Source of the DNA: Woeseiaceae bacterium
GTDB lineage: Bacteria; Pseudomonadota; Gammaproteobacteria; Steroidobacterales; Woeseiaceae
Length of the DNA stretch: 64,000 nt
Reading direction: 5' to 3'
NCBI GenBank assembly: GCA_028279985.1
Contig: JANQMR010000001.1
Location: 1-64,000, forward strand
Part shown: one piece after another, positions 1 through 8,334 of the stretch
Numbering within the stretch: position 1 is the stretch's first letter
Layout: every line of letters starts with the position of its first letter
Made by a program: the position numbers and the translations under genes
The notes under the pieces: model-generated
Databases searched by the model: none
Seen by the model: the letters and a program-made list of their open reading frames with translations, nothing else
What the model was told of the DNA's origin: nothing

Positions 1-909
1 ATTGACCTTGTGCGGCATCGTGGACGATCCGACTTCGTCCCGTGCGACCTTTTGTCGAAAGTAGCCAAGCGCCACATAACCCCATACATCGCGGCACAAG
101 TCGAGCAATACCGTGTTGTAGCGAATCAGCGCGTGCGCGTACTCGGCGGTCCAGTCGTGCGGCTCGATCTGGGTCGTGTGCGCGTTGTGCTCCATGCCGA
201 GCGACTCGACGAAACGACGGCTGATCGCCGGCCAGTCCGCTTCGGGATAGGCCACCGCATGGGCGTTGAAGTTGCCGACCGCACCGTTGAACTTGCCGCG
301 GATGACGACGTTGGCGAACCCCGACTGGGCGCGCTCTAGCCGGCGTAGCAGATTCGCGAGTTCCTTGCCCATCGTGGTCGGGCTCGCGGGCTGGCCGTGC
401 GTGCGCGACAACATCGCAACGCCTGCGTATTGCTTGGCCAGGCCTCCGAGCCGGGTCTTTAGCTCACGCATCTTCGGTATCAGCACGTCGGTCCGGCCGG
501 CTCGCAACATCAGTGCGTAAGCCAGGTTGTTGATGTCCTCGGAAGTGCAGGCGAAGTGCAGGAAATCCTTGAGCGGTCCCGTCTCCGGGCCGCTGCCCAG
601 GCGTTCGCGGATGAAATACTCGACCGCCTTGACGTCGTGGTTGGTCGTCGCCTCGATGGCCTTGATGCGCTCGGCGTCATCGGCCGAGAAACCGTCCACG
701 ATGCCGTTCAGCACGTCTTTCATGACGTTCGACAGCGGTTTCAACTCGGTGATCGCCGGTTCGTCGACCAGGCACTGCAGCCAACGTACTTCGACTAGGA
801 CACGGTAGCGGATCAGGCCATACTCGCTGAACGCGTCGCGCAGGCTTTCGACCTTGTCCGCGTAACGGCCGTCGACCGGCGACAGGGCTCTCAGGCGGGT
901 GACTCTCAT
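1..909 (-). CDS. purB: Adenylosuccinate lyase, C-terminus cut off by window edge
   Basis: Catalyses two fumarate-releasing steps of purine synthesis (SAICAR to AICAR, adenylosuccinate to AMP) in the cytoplasm. The first 303 residues are present; the family is about 456 residues long. The start MRVTRLRALSPVDGRY is typical of the long E. coli-type enzyme, and the fumarase/aspartase-superfamily signature SSTMPHKVN is the last thing visible at the window edge. The ATG at 909 is divergent from fumC, leaving about 119 bp for two promoters. Its product fumarate is the substrate of the neighbouring fumarase. Identity is near certain; only the 3' end is missing. Confidence 0.95.
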   Translation of the reverse strand, partial: MRVTRLRALSPVDGRYADKVESLRDAFSEYGLIRYRVLVEVRWLQCLVDEPAITELKPLSNVMKDVLNGIVDGFSADDAERIKAIEATTNHDVKAVEYFIRERLGSGPETGPLKDFLHFACTSEDINNLAYALMLRAGRTDVLIPKMRELKTRLGGLAKQYAGVAMLSRTHGQPASPTTMGKELANLLRRLERAQSGFANVVIRGKFNGAVGNFNAHAVAYPEADWPAISRRFVESLGMEHNAHTTQIEPHDWTAEYAHALIRYNTVLLDLCRDVWGYVALGYFRQKVARDEVGSSTMPHKVN

Positions 910-1028
910 GCAGGAAAAACCGGTGTAGACTTCGGCGCGCAAAGCGCGAATCATACACGATTGACCTCCTTTTCGATCGGGTCCGCGCGCCCGGCACCCC
1001 CGCAAACCCTTCAGGAGACAGTGGTACG

Positions 1029-2417
1029 ATGAACGATGAGGCCTTTCGCATCGAGCGTGACAGCATGGGCGAGTTGCAGGTTCCCGAAGACGCCTTGTGG
1101 GGTGCGCAAACCCAGCGCGCGATCGACAACTTCAGGATCTCCGGGCTCGCGATGCCGCGGCAGTTCATCGCCGCACTGGGCCTGGTCAAATGGGCGGCCG
1201 CCGGCGCCAATGCCGAACTCGGCCTGATCAAAAGCGACGTGGCCGTCGCGATACAGAAGGCCGCACTGGCCGTCGCGGCCGGCGATCACGACCGGCATTT
1301 CCCGGTCGACGTGTTTCAGACCGGATCGGGTACCAGCTCGAACATGAACGCCAACGAGGTCATCGCACATCTGGCGAGCGGGATCCTGGGCGGCGAGGTG
1401 CACCCGAACGATCATGTCAACATGAGCCAGAGCAGCAACGACGTGATCCCGACCGCTGTGCACGTCAGCGCGGCGATGGCGATCAGCGAAACGCTGGAGC
1501 CGGCACTGGCACACCTGTCTGAGGTCCTGGAGCAAAAAGCCGACGAAACGCGCGGCGTGGTCAAGACCGGCCGGACCCACCTGATGGATGCGATGCCCGT
1601 GACCCTGGGACAGGAGATCGACGGCTGGCGGGCGCAGATCGAATCGGGTCGGGCACGGCTCGCGGACGCGATGCAACGGCTCACCGGACTTGCGCAGGGA
1701 GGGACGGCGGTCGGTACCGGCATCAACGCACATCCCAAATTCGGCGACAAGGTCGCCGTCCTGTTGACCGAGCGGACCGGCATCGATTTCAGGCCGGCGG
1801 GTTCCGCGTTCGAAGCGATGAGCAGCCAGGACACGGCCGTCGAGGCGTCCGGCCAACTGCGGGTGCTGGCGGTCAGCCTGACCAAGATCGCCAACGACCT
1901 CCGCTGGATGAATTCGGGGCCGCTCGCCGGCATGGGTGAAATCTCGCTGCCCGCCTTACAGCCCGGTTCCAGCATCATGCCGGGCAAGGTCAACCCGGTG
2001 GTCTGCGAGGCGGTCACGATGGTTTGCGCGCAGGTCGTCGGCAACGACGCGACGATAACGACGGCCGGCCAGTCCGGCAATTTTCAGCTCAACGTCATGT
2101 TGCCGGTCGTGGCGTACAACCTGTTGCAGAGCATCGAAATCCTCGCCAATGCCTCGCGGTCCCTGGCGGACAGCACGATTGCGGGATTCACGGTCAATAC
2201 CGACAATATCAATGCCGCGCTGGACCGTAATCCGATTCTGGTGACGGCGCTGAATCCGGTCATCGGTTACGAGAAGGGCGCCGCGATCGCCAAGCAGGCT
2301 TACAAGGAAGGCCGGCCGGTCAAGGACGTGGCGCGGGAGATGACCGATCTGAGCGACGAGGAGCTCGACCGGCTGCTCGATCCCGCCGCGCTGACCGAGG
2401 GCGGTATCCGGCACTGA
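1029..2417 (+). CDS. fumC: Class II fumarate hydratase
   Basis: Iron-independent fumarase of the TCA cycle, interconverting fumarate and malate as a homotetramer. The 462 residues match the family length. The substrate-binding stretch GSGTSSNMNANEV lies near residues 99-111 and the superfamily signature GSSIMPGKVNP near residue 312. AGGAGA at 1013-1018 is a well-placed ribosome site for the ATG. The Nudix gene follows after 16 bp, so co-transcription is likely. Confidence 0.96.
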   Translation: MNDEAFRIERDSMGELQVPEDALWGAQTQRAIDNFRISGLAMPRQFIAALGLVKWAAAGANAELGLIKSDVAVAIQKAALAVAAGDHDRHFPVDVFQTGSGTSSNMNANEVIAHLASGILGGEVHPNDHVNMSQSSNDVIPTAVHVSAAMAISETLEPALAHLSEVLEQKADETRGVVKTGRTHLMDAMPVTLGQEIDGWRAQIESGRARLADAMQRLTGLAQGGTAVGTGINAHPKFGDKVAVLLTERTGIDFRPAGSAFEAMSSQDTAVEASGQLRVLAVSLTKIANDLRWMNSGPLAGMGEISLPALQPGSSIMPGKVNPVVCEAVTMVCAQVVGNDATITTAGQSGNFQLNVMLPVVAYNLLQSIEILANASRSLADSTIAGFTVNTDNINAALDRNPILVTALNPVIGYEKGAAIAKQAYKEGRPVKDVAREMTDLSDEELDRLLDPAALTEGGIRH

Positions 2418-2433
2418 GCGGACGGCGGGCCGG

Positions 2434-3069
2434 GTGATGGCCGTACCCATCACAACCCGTCTGTTGCGCGACCGGCTGGCGGGTACGCGTCCGCCCGAAG
2501 ACCCGGCGCGGGTCGTCATGCCGCCGGACAGCAGGCGCTGGCCCAAGGCTTTCCGTGCCGAGCTGTCTTCCGGCCTGCAGCCGGCCGGCGTCCTGATTCC
2601 GGTCATCGAGCGCAGGCCGTCGCCGTCGGTGTTGCTGACCCGACGCTCGGCCGGGCTCAGGCAGCATGCCGGACAGGTTGCCTTTCCGGGCGGCCGTATG
2701 GAACCCGGCGATGCCGATATCGCCGCCACCGCATTACGCGAGACTTGCGAAGAAGTCGGTATCGGTGCCGGGCAGATATCGGTCGTCGGCTACCTGGATC
2801 CGATGCCCACGGTGACCGGTTACGCGGTCACGGCGGTGGTCGGTATCGTCAGCGAACGAGCCGAAGTGGTCATCGACGAAAACGAGGTCGATACGGCCTT
2901 CGAGGTCCCGCTGGCTTTTCTGATGGATCCTCGTAACCGCCGCGAGACGATGCGCGAGCTTCGCGGCTACCGGCTGCCCGTCGTCGAATACCGGCATTCC
3001 GGGCAGCGGATTTGGGGAGCGACCGCACAGATCATCAAGAGATTAGAAAAAACCATTATTAATAAATAG
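2434..3069 (+). CDS. nudL: Nudix hydrolase, CoA pyrophosphatase type
   Basis: Predicted Mg-dependent hydrolase of CoA and CoA derivatives, giving phosphopantetheine and 3',5'-ADP. The segment LRQHAGQVAFPGGRMEPGD followed by TALRETCEEVGI combines the Nudix box (REUxEExGU) with the upstream motif that marks the NudL/YeaB subgroup. At 211 residues it is of normal size. It lies between fumC (16 bp) and mazG (2 bp), forming a probable fumC-nudL-mazG transcription unit with two nucleotide-cleaning enzymes. The last 30 bases are strikingly AT-rich compared with the rest of the gene. Substrate is inferred from subfamily motifs. Confidence 0.85.
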   Translation: MMAVPITTRLLRDRLAGTRPPEDPARVVMPPDSRRWPKAFRAELSSGLQPAGVLIPVIERRPSPSVLLTRRSAGLRQHAGQVAFPGGRMEPGDADIAATALRETCEEVGIGAGQISVVGYLDPMPTVTGYAVTAVVGIVSERAEVVIDENEVDTAFEVPLAFLMDPRNRRETMRELRGYRLPVVEYRHSGQRIWGATAQIIKRLEKTIINK

Positions 3070-3071
3070 TT

Positions 3072-3926
3072 ATGGGTAATATAGAGAAATTACTTGAGCT
3101 TATGGCCCGGCTGCGCAATCCTGACGGCGGTTGCCCTTGGGACGCCGAACAAACGTTCTCGACGATTGCGCCTTACACGATCGAGGAAGCCTACGAGGTG
3201 GCCGACGCGATCGAGCGCGATGACATGCCGGCGCTCAGGGATGAGCTCGGCGACCTGCTGTTTCAGGTCGTGTTCCATGCGCGCATGGCTGAGGAGGCCG
3301 GCTTGTTCGACTTCGACCAGGTTGCAGGCGGGATTCACGACAAGATGCTGCGTCGTCATCCGCACGTGTTCGGCAGCGACGAAGAGCGTGCCGCCGGGGC
3401 GGTTGCCGGCAGTTGGGAACGGATCAAAGCCGGGGAACGCGCCGCGGCGAGAACGGCCGGCGGTTCCGTGCCGGCAGAAGCCCGGGCGCAGGTCGTGAGC
3501 GGGGTGGATGGTGACGGCGAACGGATCGGCCGCGGCGACGACAGCGCCCTGGCCGGCATTGCGCGGTCGCTGCCGGCGCTCAAGCGCGCCCAGAAGCTCG
3601 GCAAACGCGCGGCTTCGGTCGGATTCGACTGGCAAGACCGAAACGGCGTACGCGACAAGATCGAAGAAGAGCTCGACGAGTTGGAGGCCGCGACCGAAGA
3701 CCGCGATCCGGCGGCGGTCGAGGAGGAGCTAGGCGACCTGTTGTTCAGCATCGTCAACCTCGCCCGGCATCTGGGTATCGATCCGGAGCATGCGCTGCGC
3801 CGGGCGAACGGCAAGTTCGAGCGGCGTTTTCGCGAGATGGAGCGCAGCGTTGCCGGCGAGCTGTCGGAGCTCGACCCCGACGCGCTCGAGTCCGCCTGGC
3901 AGGCGGCAAAAACCCGGGCCGGCTGA
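3072..3926 (+). CDS. mazG: Nucleoside triphosphate pyrophosphohydrolase MazG
   Basis: All-alpha NTP pyrophosphohydrolase that removes (d)NTPs to the monophosphate. It has 284 residues and two MazG domains: the first begins with LRNPDGGCPWDAEQT and carries the metal-binding EEAYEVADAI...DELGDLLFQVVFHARMA pattern, and the second (about residues 190-255) repeats EEELDELEAA...EEELGDLLFSIVNLARH. A linker of about 60 residues between the domains is rich in Ala, Gly and Arg. It starts 2 bp after the Nudix stop with no good Shine-Dalgarno, so translation may be coupled to the upstream gene. Confidence 0.94.
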   Translation: MGNIEKLLELMARLRNPDGGCPWDAEQTFSTIAPYTIEEAYEVADAIERDDMPALRDELGDLLFQVVFHARMAEEAGLFDFDQVAGGIHDKMLRRHPHVFGSDEERAAGAVAGSWERIKAGERAAARTAGGSVPAEARAQVVSGVDGDGERIGRGDDSALAGIARSLPALKRAQKLGKRAASVGFDWQDRNGVRDKIEEELDELEAATEDRDPAAVEEELGDLLFSIVNLARHLGIDPEHALRRANGKFERRFREMERSVAGELSELDPDALESAWQAAKTRAG

Positions 3927-4097
3927 ACCGGGCATCGGGGCGGTCCGCGCCTGGGGTTCATAAGTCATTCAGTTTTCTGGGAACTTTTCCGGATTGACGT
4001 TCAGGGATCGTTCATTGCCGGGCGCCTACTCTTGCGCACGAGCTGGTTTTGAACCGGCCGGATTTGTAGAGGAACAGGACCTAGAAAGGTGACGATC

Positions 4098-4739
4098 ATG
4101 AACAGCAAACGTGTAATGACGAATACGCTTGCGGCGGCTCTGCTGACTGGTTTGTCGGTTCCGGCACTGGCCGATTACGACCGCGGTTATTATCGCCCGG
4201 CGGATCGCCCGGCGGTCGGTGCGAAGGCCTTGTCGGTCGGCGCTTATGCCCGCCCCGGTGTACGGCATCGAGGCGTGCAATACGACTATGCCCGCGTGAT
4301 CCGCAGCGAACCGATCCTGCGTTACGTCACGGTCAAGACGCCGGTGCGCGAATGCTGGCAGGAAGTCGAGTACGTCGCTCACGATCGCCGCGTGCCGGGC
4401 GTCGGCGCGAGCACGCTGGTGGGCGCCGTCATCGGCGGCGTCGTCGGCCATCAGTTCGGCAGCGGCCGCGGCAACGACGCGGCGACCGTCGCCGGCACCC
4501 TGATCGGGGCCGCGATCGGCAACAACGAAGCCCGCCGGCGTTACGGCGCCGACTACCGGACCGTCGAGTACGAACGTCCGGTCGAGCGCTGCGCAACACG
4601 AGTGTCCGAACGCACGGAGGAGCGCATCGAGGCGTATCGCGTGACCTACCGTTACAACGGCCAGAAGTACGTCACCGAGATGCCGTACGATCCGGGCCGC
4701 GAGATCCGGGTCCGGGTGGACGTGCGGCCGGCCGGGTGA
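4098..4739 (+). CDS. Exported glycine-zipper (2TM) envelope protein
   Basis: Predicted periplasmic or outer-membrane-associated protein of 213 residues. A Sec signal (MNSKRVMTNTLAAALLTGLS, cleavage after PALA) is followed by a Tyr/Arg-rich region. A glycine-zipper segment of alternating GAVIGG and GTLIGAAIG lies near residues 105-143, as in the Rick_17kDa_Anti/SlyB-like family. I prefer ATG 4098 over the in-frame GTG at 4089 because GAAAGG at 4084-4089 then sits 8 nt upstream. SlyB-like proteins are PhoPQ-regulated in enterics, which makes the nearby PhoPQ-like pair suggestive; that link is inference. Exact function is unknown. Confidence 0.82.
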   Translation: MNSKRVMTNTLAAALLTGLSVPALADYDRGYYRPADRPAVGAKALSVGAYARPGVRHRGVQYDYARVIRSEPILRYVTVKTPVRECWQEVEYVAHDRRVPGVGASTLVGAVIGGVVGHQFGSGRGNDAATVAGTLIGAAIGNNEARRRYGADYRTVEYERPVERCATRVSERTEERIEAYRVTYRYNGQKYVTEMPYDPGREIRVRVDVRPAG

Positions 4740-4795
4740 TCGGCCGGGCGATCGCTATCGCCGCCGCGGCGATGCGGCTGTGAAACGCTGCGTTG

Positions 4796-4837
4796 CAATC
4801 GGCCTGACTAGCGGGGACACTTGCGTCAGGCCGATTG
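4796..4837. repeat. Perfect 13-bp inverted repeat, 16-nt loop
   Basis: Arms 4796-4808 (CAATCGGCCTGAC) and 4825-4837 (GTCAGGCCGATTG) pair perfectly. The hairpin lies between the glycine-zipper gene and the PepSY gene, 28 nt before the preferred PepSY start. No T-run follows, so it is not a classical terminator; it could be an operator, an mRNA-stability hairpin or part of a short repeat family. Confidence 0.8.
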
Positions 4838-4864
4838 TTCGGGAAGGCTCTGAAGGACCCAATC

Positions 4865-5182
4865 GTGCGAAAGCTCGTCTTGTTCGTCGTTTTTGCGATG
4901 TTCGCGGCGCCGTCCCTGGCTGCCGCGATTTCGTTGGGGCTGGGCCAGAACCGGCATGGCGCCGCCGAGGCCGAGGGGTACGCCGACCACGGGATCGCGC
5001 AACGCAACGGCTGCAAGTCGCTGGCCGAGGCAATCAAACAGGTACGCCGCCAGTATGAAGTTCAGCGTATCATCAGCGCCCGGACTCAGCGCAGCGGTAA
5101 TCGCGAAGTACACCGGATCAAGTTCATGAACCGGGAAGGCACGGTGAGAACCGTATCGATCCAGGGCTGCAGGGTGGACTAG
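4865..5182 (+). CDS. Small exported PepSY-domain-like protein
   Basis: 105 residues: a signal peptide (MRKLVLFVVFAMFAAPSLAAA) and a small domain with CKSLAEAIKQVRR and HRIKFMNREGTVRTVSI. This is the helix-then-strand layout of PepSY proteins often encoded beside PhoPQ/OmpR-type pairs, where they are thought to modulate sensing or periplasmic proteases. GTG 4865 is preferred over an upstream TTG (4835) because GAAGGA at 4852-4857 is correctly spaced. Two cysteines remain in the mature part. It immediately precedes the response regulator, with a hairpin between them. The PepSY assignment rests on pattern only. Confidence 0.66.
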   Translation: MRKLVLFVVFAMFAAPSLAAAISLGLGQNRHGAAEAEGYADHGIAQRNGCKSLAEAIKQVRRQYEVQRIISARTQRSGNREVHRIKFMNREGTVRTVSIQGCRVD

Positions 5183-5185
5183 TGG

Positions 5186-5216
5186 CCTGTTCCATTAACT
5201 GTTTGAATGGAACAGG
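5186..5216. repeat. Perfect 11-bp inverted repeat before the response regulator
   Basis: CCTGTTCCATT (5186-5196) and AATGGAACAGG (5206-5216) form a hairpin with a 9-nt loop, 3 bp after the PepSY stop and 25 bp before the response-regulator start. There is no T-tract. Its outer flanks (CTAGTG... and ...ACTAG) resemble those of the larger palindrome at 43550-43646. It may be a terminator-like or regulatory hairpin, or a copy of a mobile palindrome. Confidence 0.75.
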
Positions 5217-5241
5217 GTACTAGGGAGCCTCTCTACTAGAC

Positions 5242-5928
5242 ATGCGCCTGCTGGTCATCGAAGACGACGCCACCCTGCGCGAGTCGCTGGCGGCCCGGCT
5301 TGCCGCCAACGGCTTCGGCGTCGAACAGGCGGCGGACGGCCGCGAAGGTTTGTATTATGCGCTCGAGTATCCGGTCGATCTCGCGATCATCGACCTGGGT
5401 CTCCCCGAGATGTCCGGCCTGGACATCATCAAGGCGCTTCGCGCCAAGGGCAAGACTTATCCGATCCTGATCCTGACGGCCCGCGACCGCTGGCAGGACA
5501 AAGTGGACGGTCTGTCGGCAGGCGCCGACGACTACGTCGTCAAGCCGTTTCACTTCGAGGAAGTCGGTGCACGGGTCAACGCCTTGCTGCGGCGTACCGG
5601 CGGTTGGGCGTCGTCGATACTGGAAGCCGGTCCCGTCAAACTGGACTTGCAGCGTCAGGAAGTGACGGTGGAGGGCGCCGCGGTCGAACTGACCAGCTTC
5701 GAATACAAGATCATCGAATACCTGATGGTTCGGGCGGGCAAGGTCGTTTCCAAAACGGAGCTCACCGAGCGGCTCTACGACCAGGATTTCGAACGCGACA
5801 GCAACGTCATCGAGGTATTCATCGGGCGCCTGCGCAAGAAGCTCGACCCCGACAATACGATCAAACCCATCGAGACCCTGCGCGGCCGCGGTTACCGCTT
5901 CGCGCTGGAGCGCAACGCATCCGACTGA
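5242..5928 (+). CDS. OmpR/PhoP-family response regulator
   Basis: Cytoplasmic DNA-binding regulator of 228 residues. The receiver domain has acidic residues D8-D9, phospho-acceptor D51 in AIIDLGLPEMSG, the LTARD switch and a VVKPF lysine. A C-terminal winged helix ends with VIEVFIGRLRKKL and IETLRGRGYRF, the OmpR-family DNA-recognition region. It lies 8 bp ahead of the sensor kinase. The pair most resembles PhoP/PhoQ, which senses divalent cations or cationic peptides; the signal here is not determinable from the sequence. Confidence 0.92.
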   Translation: MRLLVIEDDATLRESLAARLAANGFGVEQAADGREGLYYALEYPVDLAIIDLGLPEMSGLDIIKALRAKGKTYPILILTARDRWQDKVDGLSAGADDYVVKPFHFEEVGARVNALLRRTGGWASSILEAGPVKLDLQRQEVTVEGAAVELTSFEYKIIEYLMVRAGKVVSKTELTERLYDQDFERDSNVIEVFIGRLRKKLDPDNTIKPIETLRGRGYRFALERNASD

Positions 5929-5936
5929 GTGCCGCT

Positions 5937-7310
5937 ATGTCCTCGTTGAGCGCGCGCCTGCTGGTCTCGGTCAGCGTGCTGTTGTTGCTGTTTTTCGGTG
6001 CGACCATCGTCGTGCTGGATGCCGCCTTCGTCAGCGCTGGGGAGCGGGCACGCGAGGAGATCCTCGACGGTTACCTGATGCAGTTGCTGGCCTCGGCGAA
6101 CCCGAACGCGGAGGGCGCGTTGAGTTTCCCGCCGGATCTGCCCGAGTCGCGGTTCAACGCGCCCGGCTCCGGACTCTATGCGGAACTGCGCGATGCTGGC
6201 GGCAAGGTCGAGTGGACCTCACGTTCGGCTGTCGGACTGGCGATACCCGAGGGCGTGACGCCGGCCCTGGGCCAGCAGCTATTCGCCCGCAAGACGCTGG
6301 ATGACGGCACGCCGCTTTTGACCCTGAGCCTGGCGGTACAGTGGGAGTTCCCGGACGCGACGCTTACGCCCTATGTTTTTCGTGTGAGCGAAAGTCTCGA
6401 TGCATTCAACGCCCAGGTGGCGAGTTTCCGGCGCCAGCTTTTCGGCTGGTTTGCCGCCGTCGCGTTGATCATGCTGCTTGCGATTTCATTCTTGATGCGC
6501 GGGCTATTGAGCCCGCTCAGGCAGATAGAAAGTGAAATCGGCGATATCGAGAAGGGCGGTCGCGCGGCGCTGTCGGAGGATTTGCCGACAGAGCTCTCGG
6601 GCGTGGCGCGTAACATGAATCTGTTGATCGACAGCGAGCGGGCGCGTTCCGACCGTTATCGTTATACGCTGGACAATCTGGCGCACAGCCTGAAGACGCC
6701 GCTTGCCGCGATGCGTGCGCTGCTGGCCGACCAGAGGAGTTCCGAAAACACCGGCAGCCGTATCAACGAGCAAATCGATCGCATGGACGAGATCGTGCGT
6801 TACCAGTTGCGAAAACCGGCGACGAGTACGGACAGGCTGGTACTGACCGCCATTGCGGTGCGCCCCGAAGTAGACCGTCTGGTGGAAGGCTTGCGCAAGG
6901 TCTATCACGACAAGGCGCCCGACATCAGCGTGGACGTCGGCGACGACATACGCTTTCGTGGCGACAGCGGCGACCTGTTGGAAGTCGTCGGCAATCTGCT
7001 CGACAACGCCTGCAAATGGTGTGAGCGCCGGGTCGTCGTCAGGGCGACGCCGTATTCCGGCGACGAGGCGATTGCAACCGGCATCGTGCTGACGATCGAC
7101 GACGACGGACCGGGCATACCGGACAAGGCGGCGCAAGCCTTGTCGAAGCGCGGCACCCGACTCGATGAGTCGAGGCCCGGGCACGGTATCGGCCTTGCAA
7201 TCGTCAGGGAGACTGCGGCCTCCTATGGCGGTACGCTCGCGATCGATCGGTCGCCGCTGGGCGGCGCGCGTATCACCGTGTCGATACCGCCGCTCAGGCG
7301 GCGGCGTTGA
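5937..7310 (+). CDS. PhoQ-like sensor histidine kinase
   Basis: Inner-membrane kinase of 457 residues: TM1 near 8-30, a periplasmic domain of about 135 residues, TM2 near 167-190, HAMP-like linker, DHp helix with phosphorylated H250 in NLAHSLKTPLAAMR, and an ATPase domain with N box (GNLLDNACKW), G1 (DDDGPGIP) and G2 (GHGIGLAIV). The DHp sequence is of the PhoQ subtype. The frame is open farther upstream inside the regulator gene, but ATG 5937, directly before a signal-anchor, is the natural start. A tandem-repeat and inverted-repeat region follows the stop. Confidence 0.92.
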   Translation: MSSLSARLLVSVSVLLLLFFGATIVVLDAAFVSAGERAREEILDGYLMQLLASANPNAEGALSFPPDLPESRFNAPGSGLYAELRDAGGKVEWTSRSAVGLAIPEGVTPALGQQLFARKTLDDGTPLLTLSLAVQWEFPDATLTPYVFRVSESLDAFNAQVASFRRQLFGWFAAVALIMLLAISFLMRGLLSPLRQIESEIGDIEKGGRAALSEDLPTELSGVARNMNLLIDSERARSDRYRYTLDNLAHSLKTPLAAMRALLADQRSSENTGSRINEQIDRMDEIVRYQLRKPATSTDRLVLTAIAVRPEVDRLVEGLRKVYHDKAPDISVDVGDDIRFRGDSGDLLEVVGNLLDNACKWCERRVVVRATPYSGDEAIATGIVLTIDDDGPGIPDKAAQALSKRGTRLDESRPGHGIGLAIVRETAASYGGTLAIDRSPLGGARITVSIPPLRRRR

Positions 7311-7364
7311 CGACTCCGGTGTGGTGCGGCCAACAGATCGGACAATAAACCGCCCAATAGATCG

Positions 7365-7400
7365 CCTAACAAACTGCCTAACAAATTGCCTAACAAATTG
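7365..7400. repeat. Three tandem 12-bp repeats after the kinase gene
   Basis: CCTAACAAACTG (7365-7376) followed by two exact copies of CCTAACAAATTG (7377-7400). Looser relatives of the unit occur just upstream (7330-7364). It starts 54 bp after the kinase stop and ends 10 bp before the inverted repeat at 7411. Confidence 0.85.
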
Positions 7401-7410
7401 CCGATAATCG

Positions 7411-7448
7411 CTAGGGAGCCTCGCCAGGCTTGTGCAGAGGCTCCCTAG
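7411..7448. repeat. Perfect 12-bp inverted repeat, shared with 5220-5231
   Basis: CTAGGGAGCCTC (7411-7422) and its exact reverse complement (7437-7448) enclose a 14-nt loop. The same 12-mer occurs at 5220-5231, directly before the response-regulator gene, so the two-component operon is bracketed by it. In this convergent gap between the kinase and slipin genes it could act as a bidirectional terminator, although no T-tract is present. Confidence 0.8.
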
Positions 7449-7485
7449 GTGATTCTTGGTGTGATCTTTGGTGCGATTTTCGGCC

Positions 7486-7513
7486 CGATTGTCAACGCGC
7501 GATTGTCAACGCG
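7486..7513. repeat. Perfect 14-bp tandem duplication beside the slipin stop
   Basis: CGATTGTCAACGCG occurs twice head-to-tail (7486-7499 and 7500-7513), 6 bp from the slipin stop codon. Imperfect 11-12 bp repeats of the type GGTGNGATNTTT precede it at 7448-7480. Confidence 0.85.
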
Positions 7514-7518
7514 ATTCG

Positions 7519-8301
7519 TCAGCCGCGCTCCGGGTGTTTTTTGGCAAACGAATCCGTGAGATGCATGATGGGTTCGACGAGTTCCAGCGGCATCGGAAAG
7601 ACGATCGTGTTGGTCTTCTCGTTGGCGATTTCCTTGAGCGTCTGCAGGTAACGCAGTTGCAGGCCCTGTTCCTCGCTGGCGAGCATGCGCGCGGCCTCGG
7701 CGATCATCTGCGCGGCCTGTTTCTCACCCTCGGCGTTGATGACCTTGGCGCGCCGCGAGCGTTCGGCTTCGGCCTGCTGGGCGATCGCGCGGATCATGCT
7801 CTCGTCCAGATCGACGTGCTTGATCTCGACATTGGCGACCTTGATACCCCAGTTGTCGGTACGCTGATCCAGTATCTCCTGGATATCGGCGTTGAGCTGG
7901 TCGCGTTCCGACAGCATGTCGTCGAGCTCGTGCTGGCCGAGCACCGAACGCAAGGTCGTTTGCGAAAGCTGGCTGGTCGCTTCGAAAACGTTCGCGACCC
8001 GGATAATCGCCTTTTCCGGATCGACGATACGGAAGTAAATCACCGCATTGACCCTGACCGACACGTTGTCCTTGGAGATCACGTCCTGGGTCGGCACGTC
8101 CAGCACCATGACACGCAGATCGACCTTGGTCATTTTTTGCAGGAACGGGATCAGGATGATCAGGCCGGGACCCTTGACGGTCTGGAAGCGGCCGAGGAAA
8201 AAAATCACGCCGCGCTCGTATTCCTGCAGGATCTTGAAGATCTGCGTGGCGATCGCGACGACGAAGCCGATGAGGACGGCTATCAGTACGAGACTGTCCA
8301 T
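7519..8301 (-). CDS. Slipin: SPFH/Band 7 (stomatin-like) membrane protein
   Basis: 260 residues: an N-terminal membrane hairpin (LVLIAVLIGFVVAIATQIF), then the SPFH domain with YERGVIFFLGRF and GPGLIILIPFLQKM, and a C-terminal Ala/Glu-rich coiled coil (QQAEAERSRRAKVINAEGEKQ) that drives oligomerisation. It lies 33 bp downstream of nfeD in the same direction; the NfeD-slipin pair is an old conserved unit in which the NfeD protease can cleave the slipin C-terminus. Thought to organise membrane microdomains. Confidence 0.92.
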   Translation of the reverse strand: MDSLVLIAVLIGFVVAIATQIFKILQEYERGVIFFLGRFQTVKGPGLIILIPFLQKMTKVDLRVMVLDVPTQDVISKDNVSVRVNAVIYFRIVDPEKAIIRVANVFEATSQLSQTTLRSVLGQHELDDMLSERDQLNADIQEILDQRTDNWGIKVANVEIKHVDLDESMIRAIAQQAEAERSRRAKVINAEGEKQAAQMIAEAARMLASEEQGLQLRYLQTLKEIANEKTNTIVFPMPLELVEPIMHLTDSFAKKHPERG

Positions 8302-8334
8302 GGTGTATTCCCGATTGAGTGAGTGGTTGATCGA

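Noticed and set aside
7339..7513. Tandem repeats after the kinase gene considered as a CRISPR array
   Set aside because: Units are 12-14 bp and contiguous, without unique spacers; no cas genes in the window.
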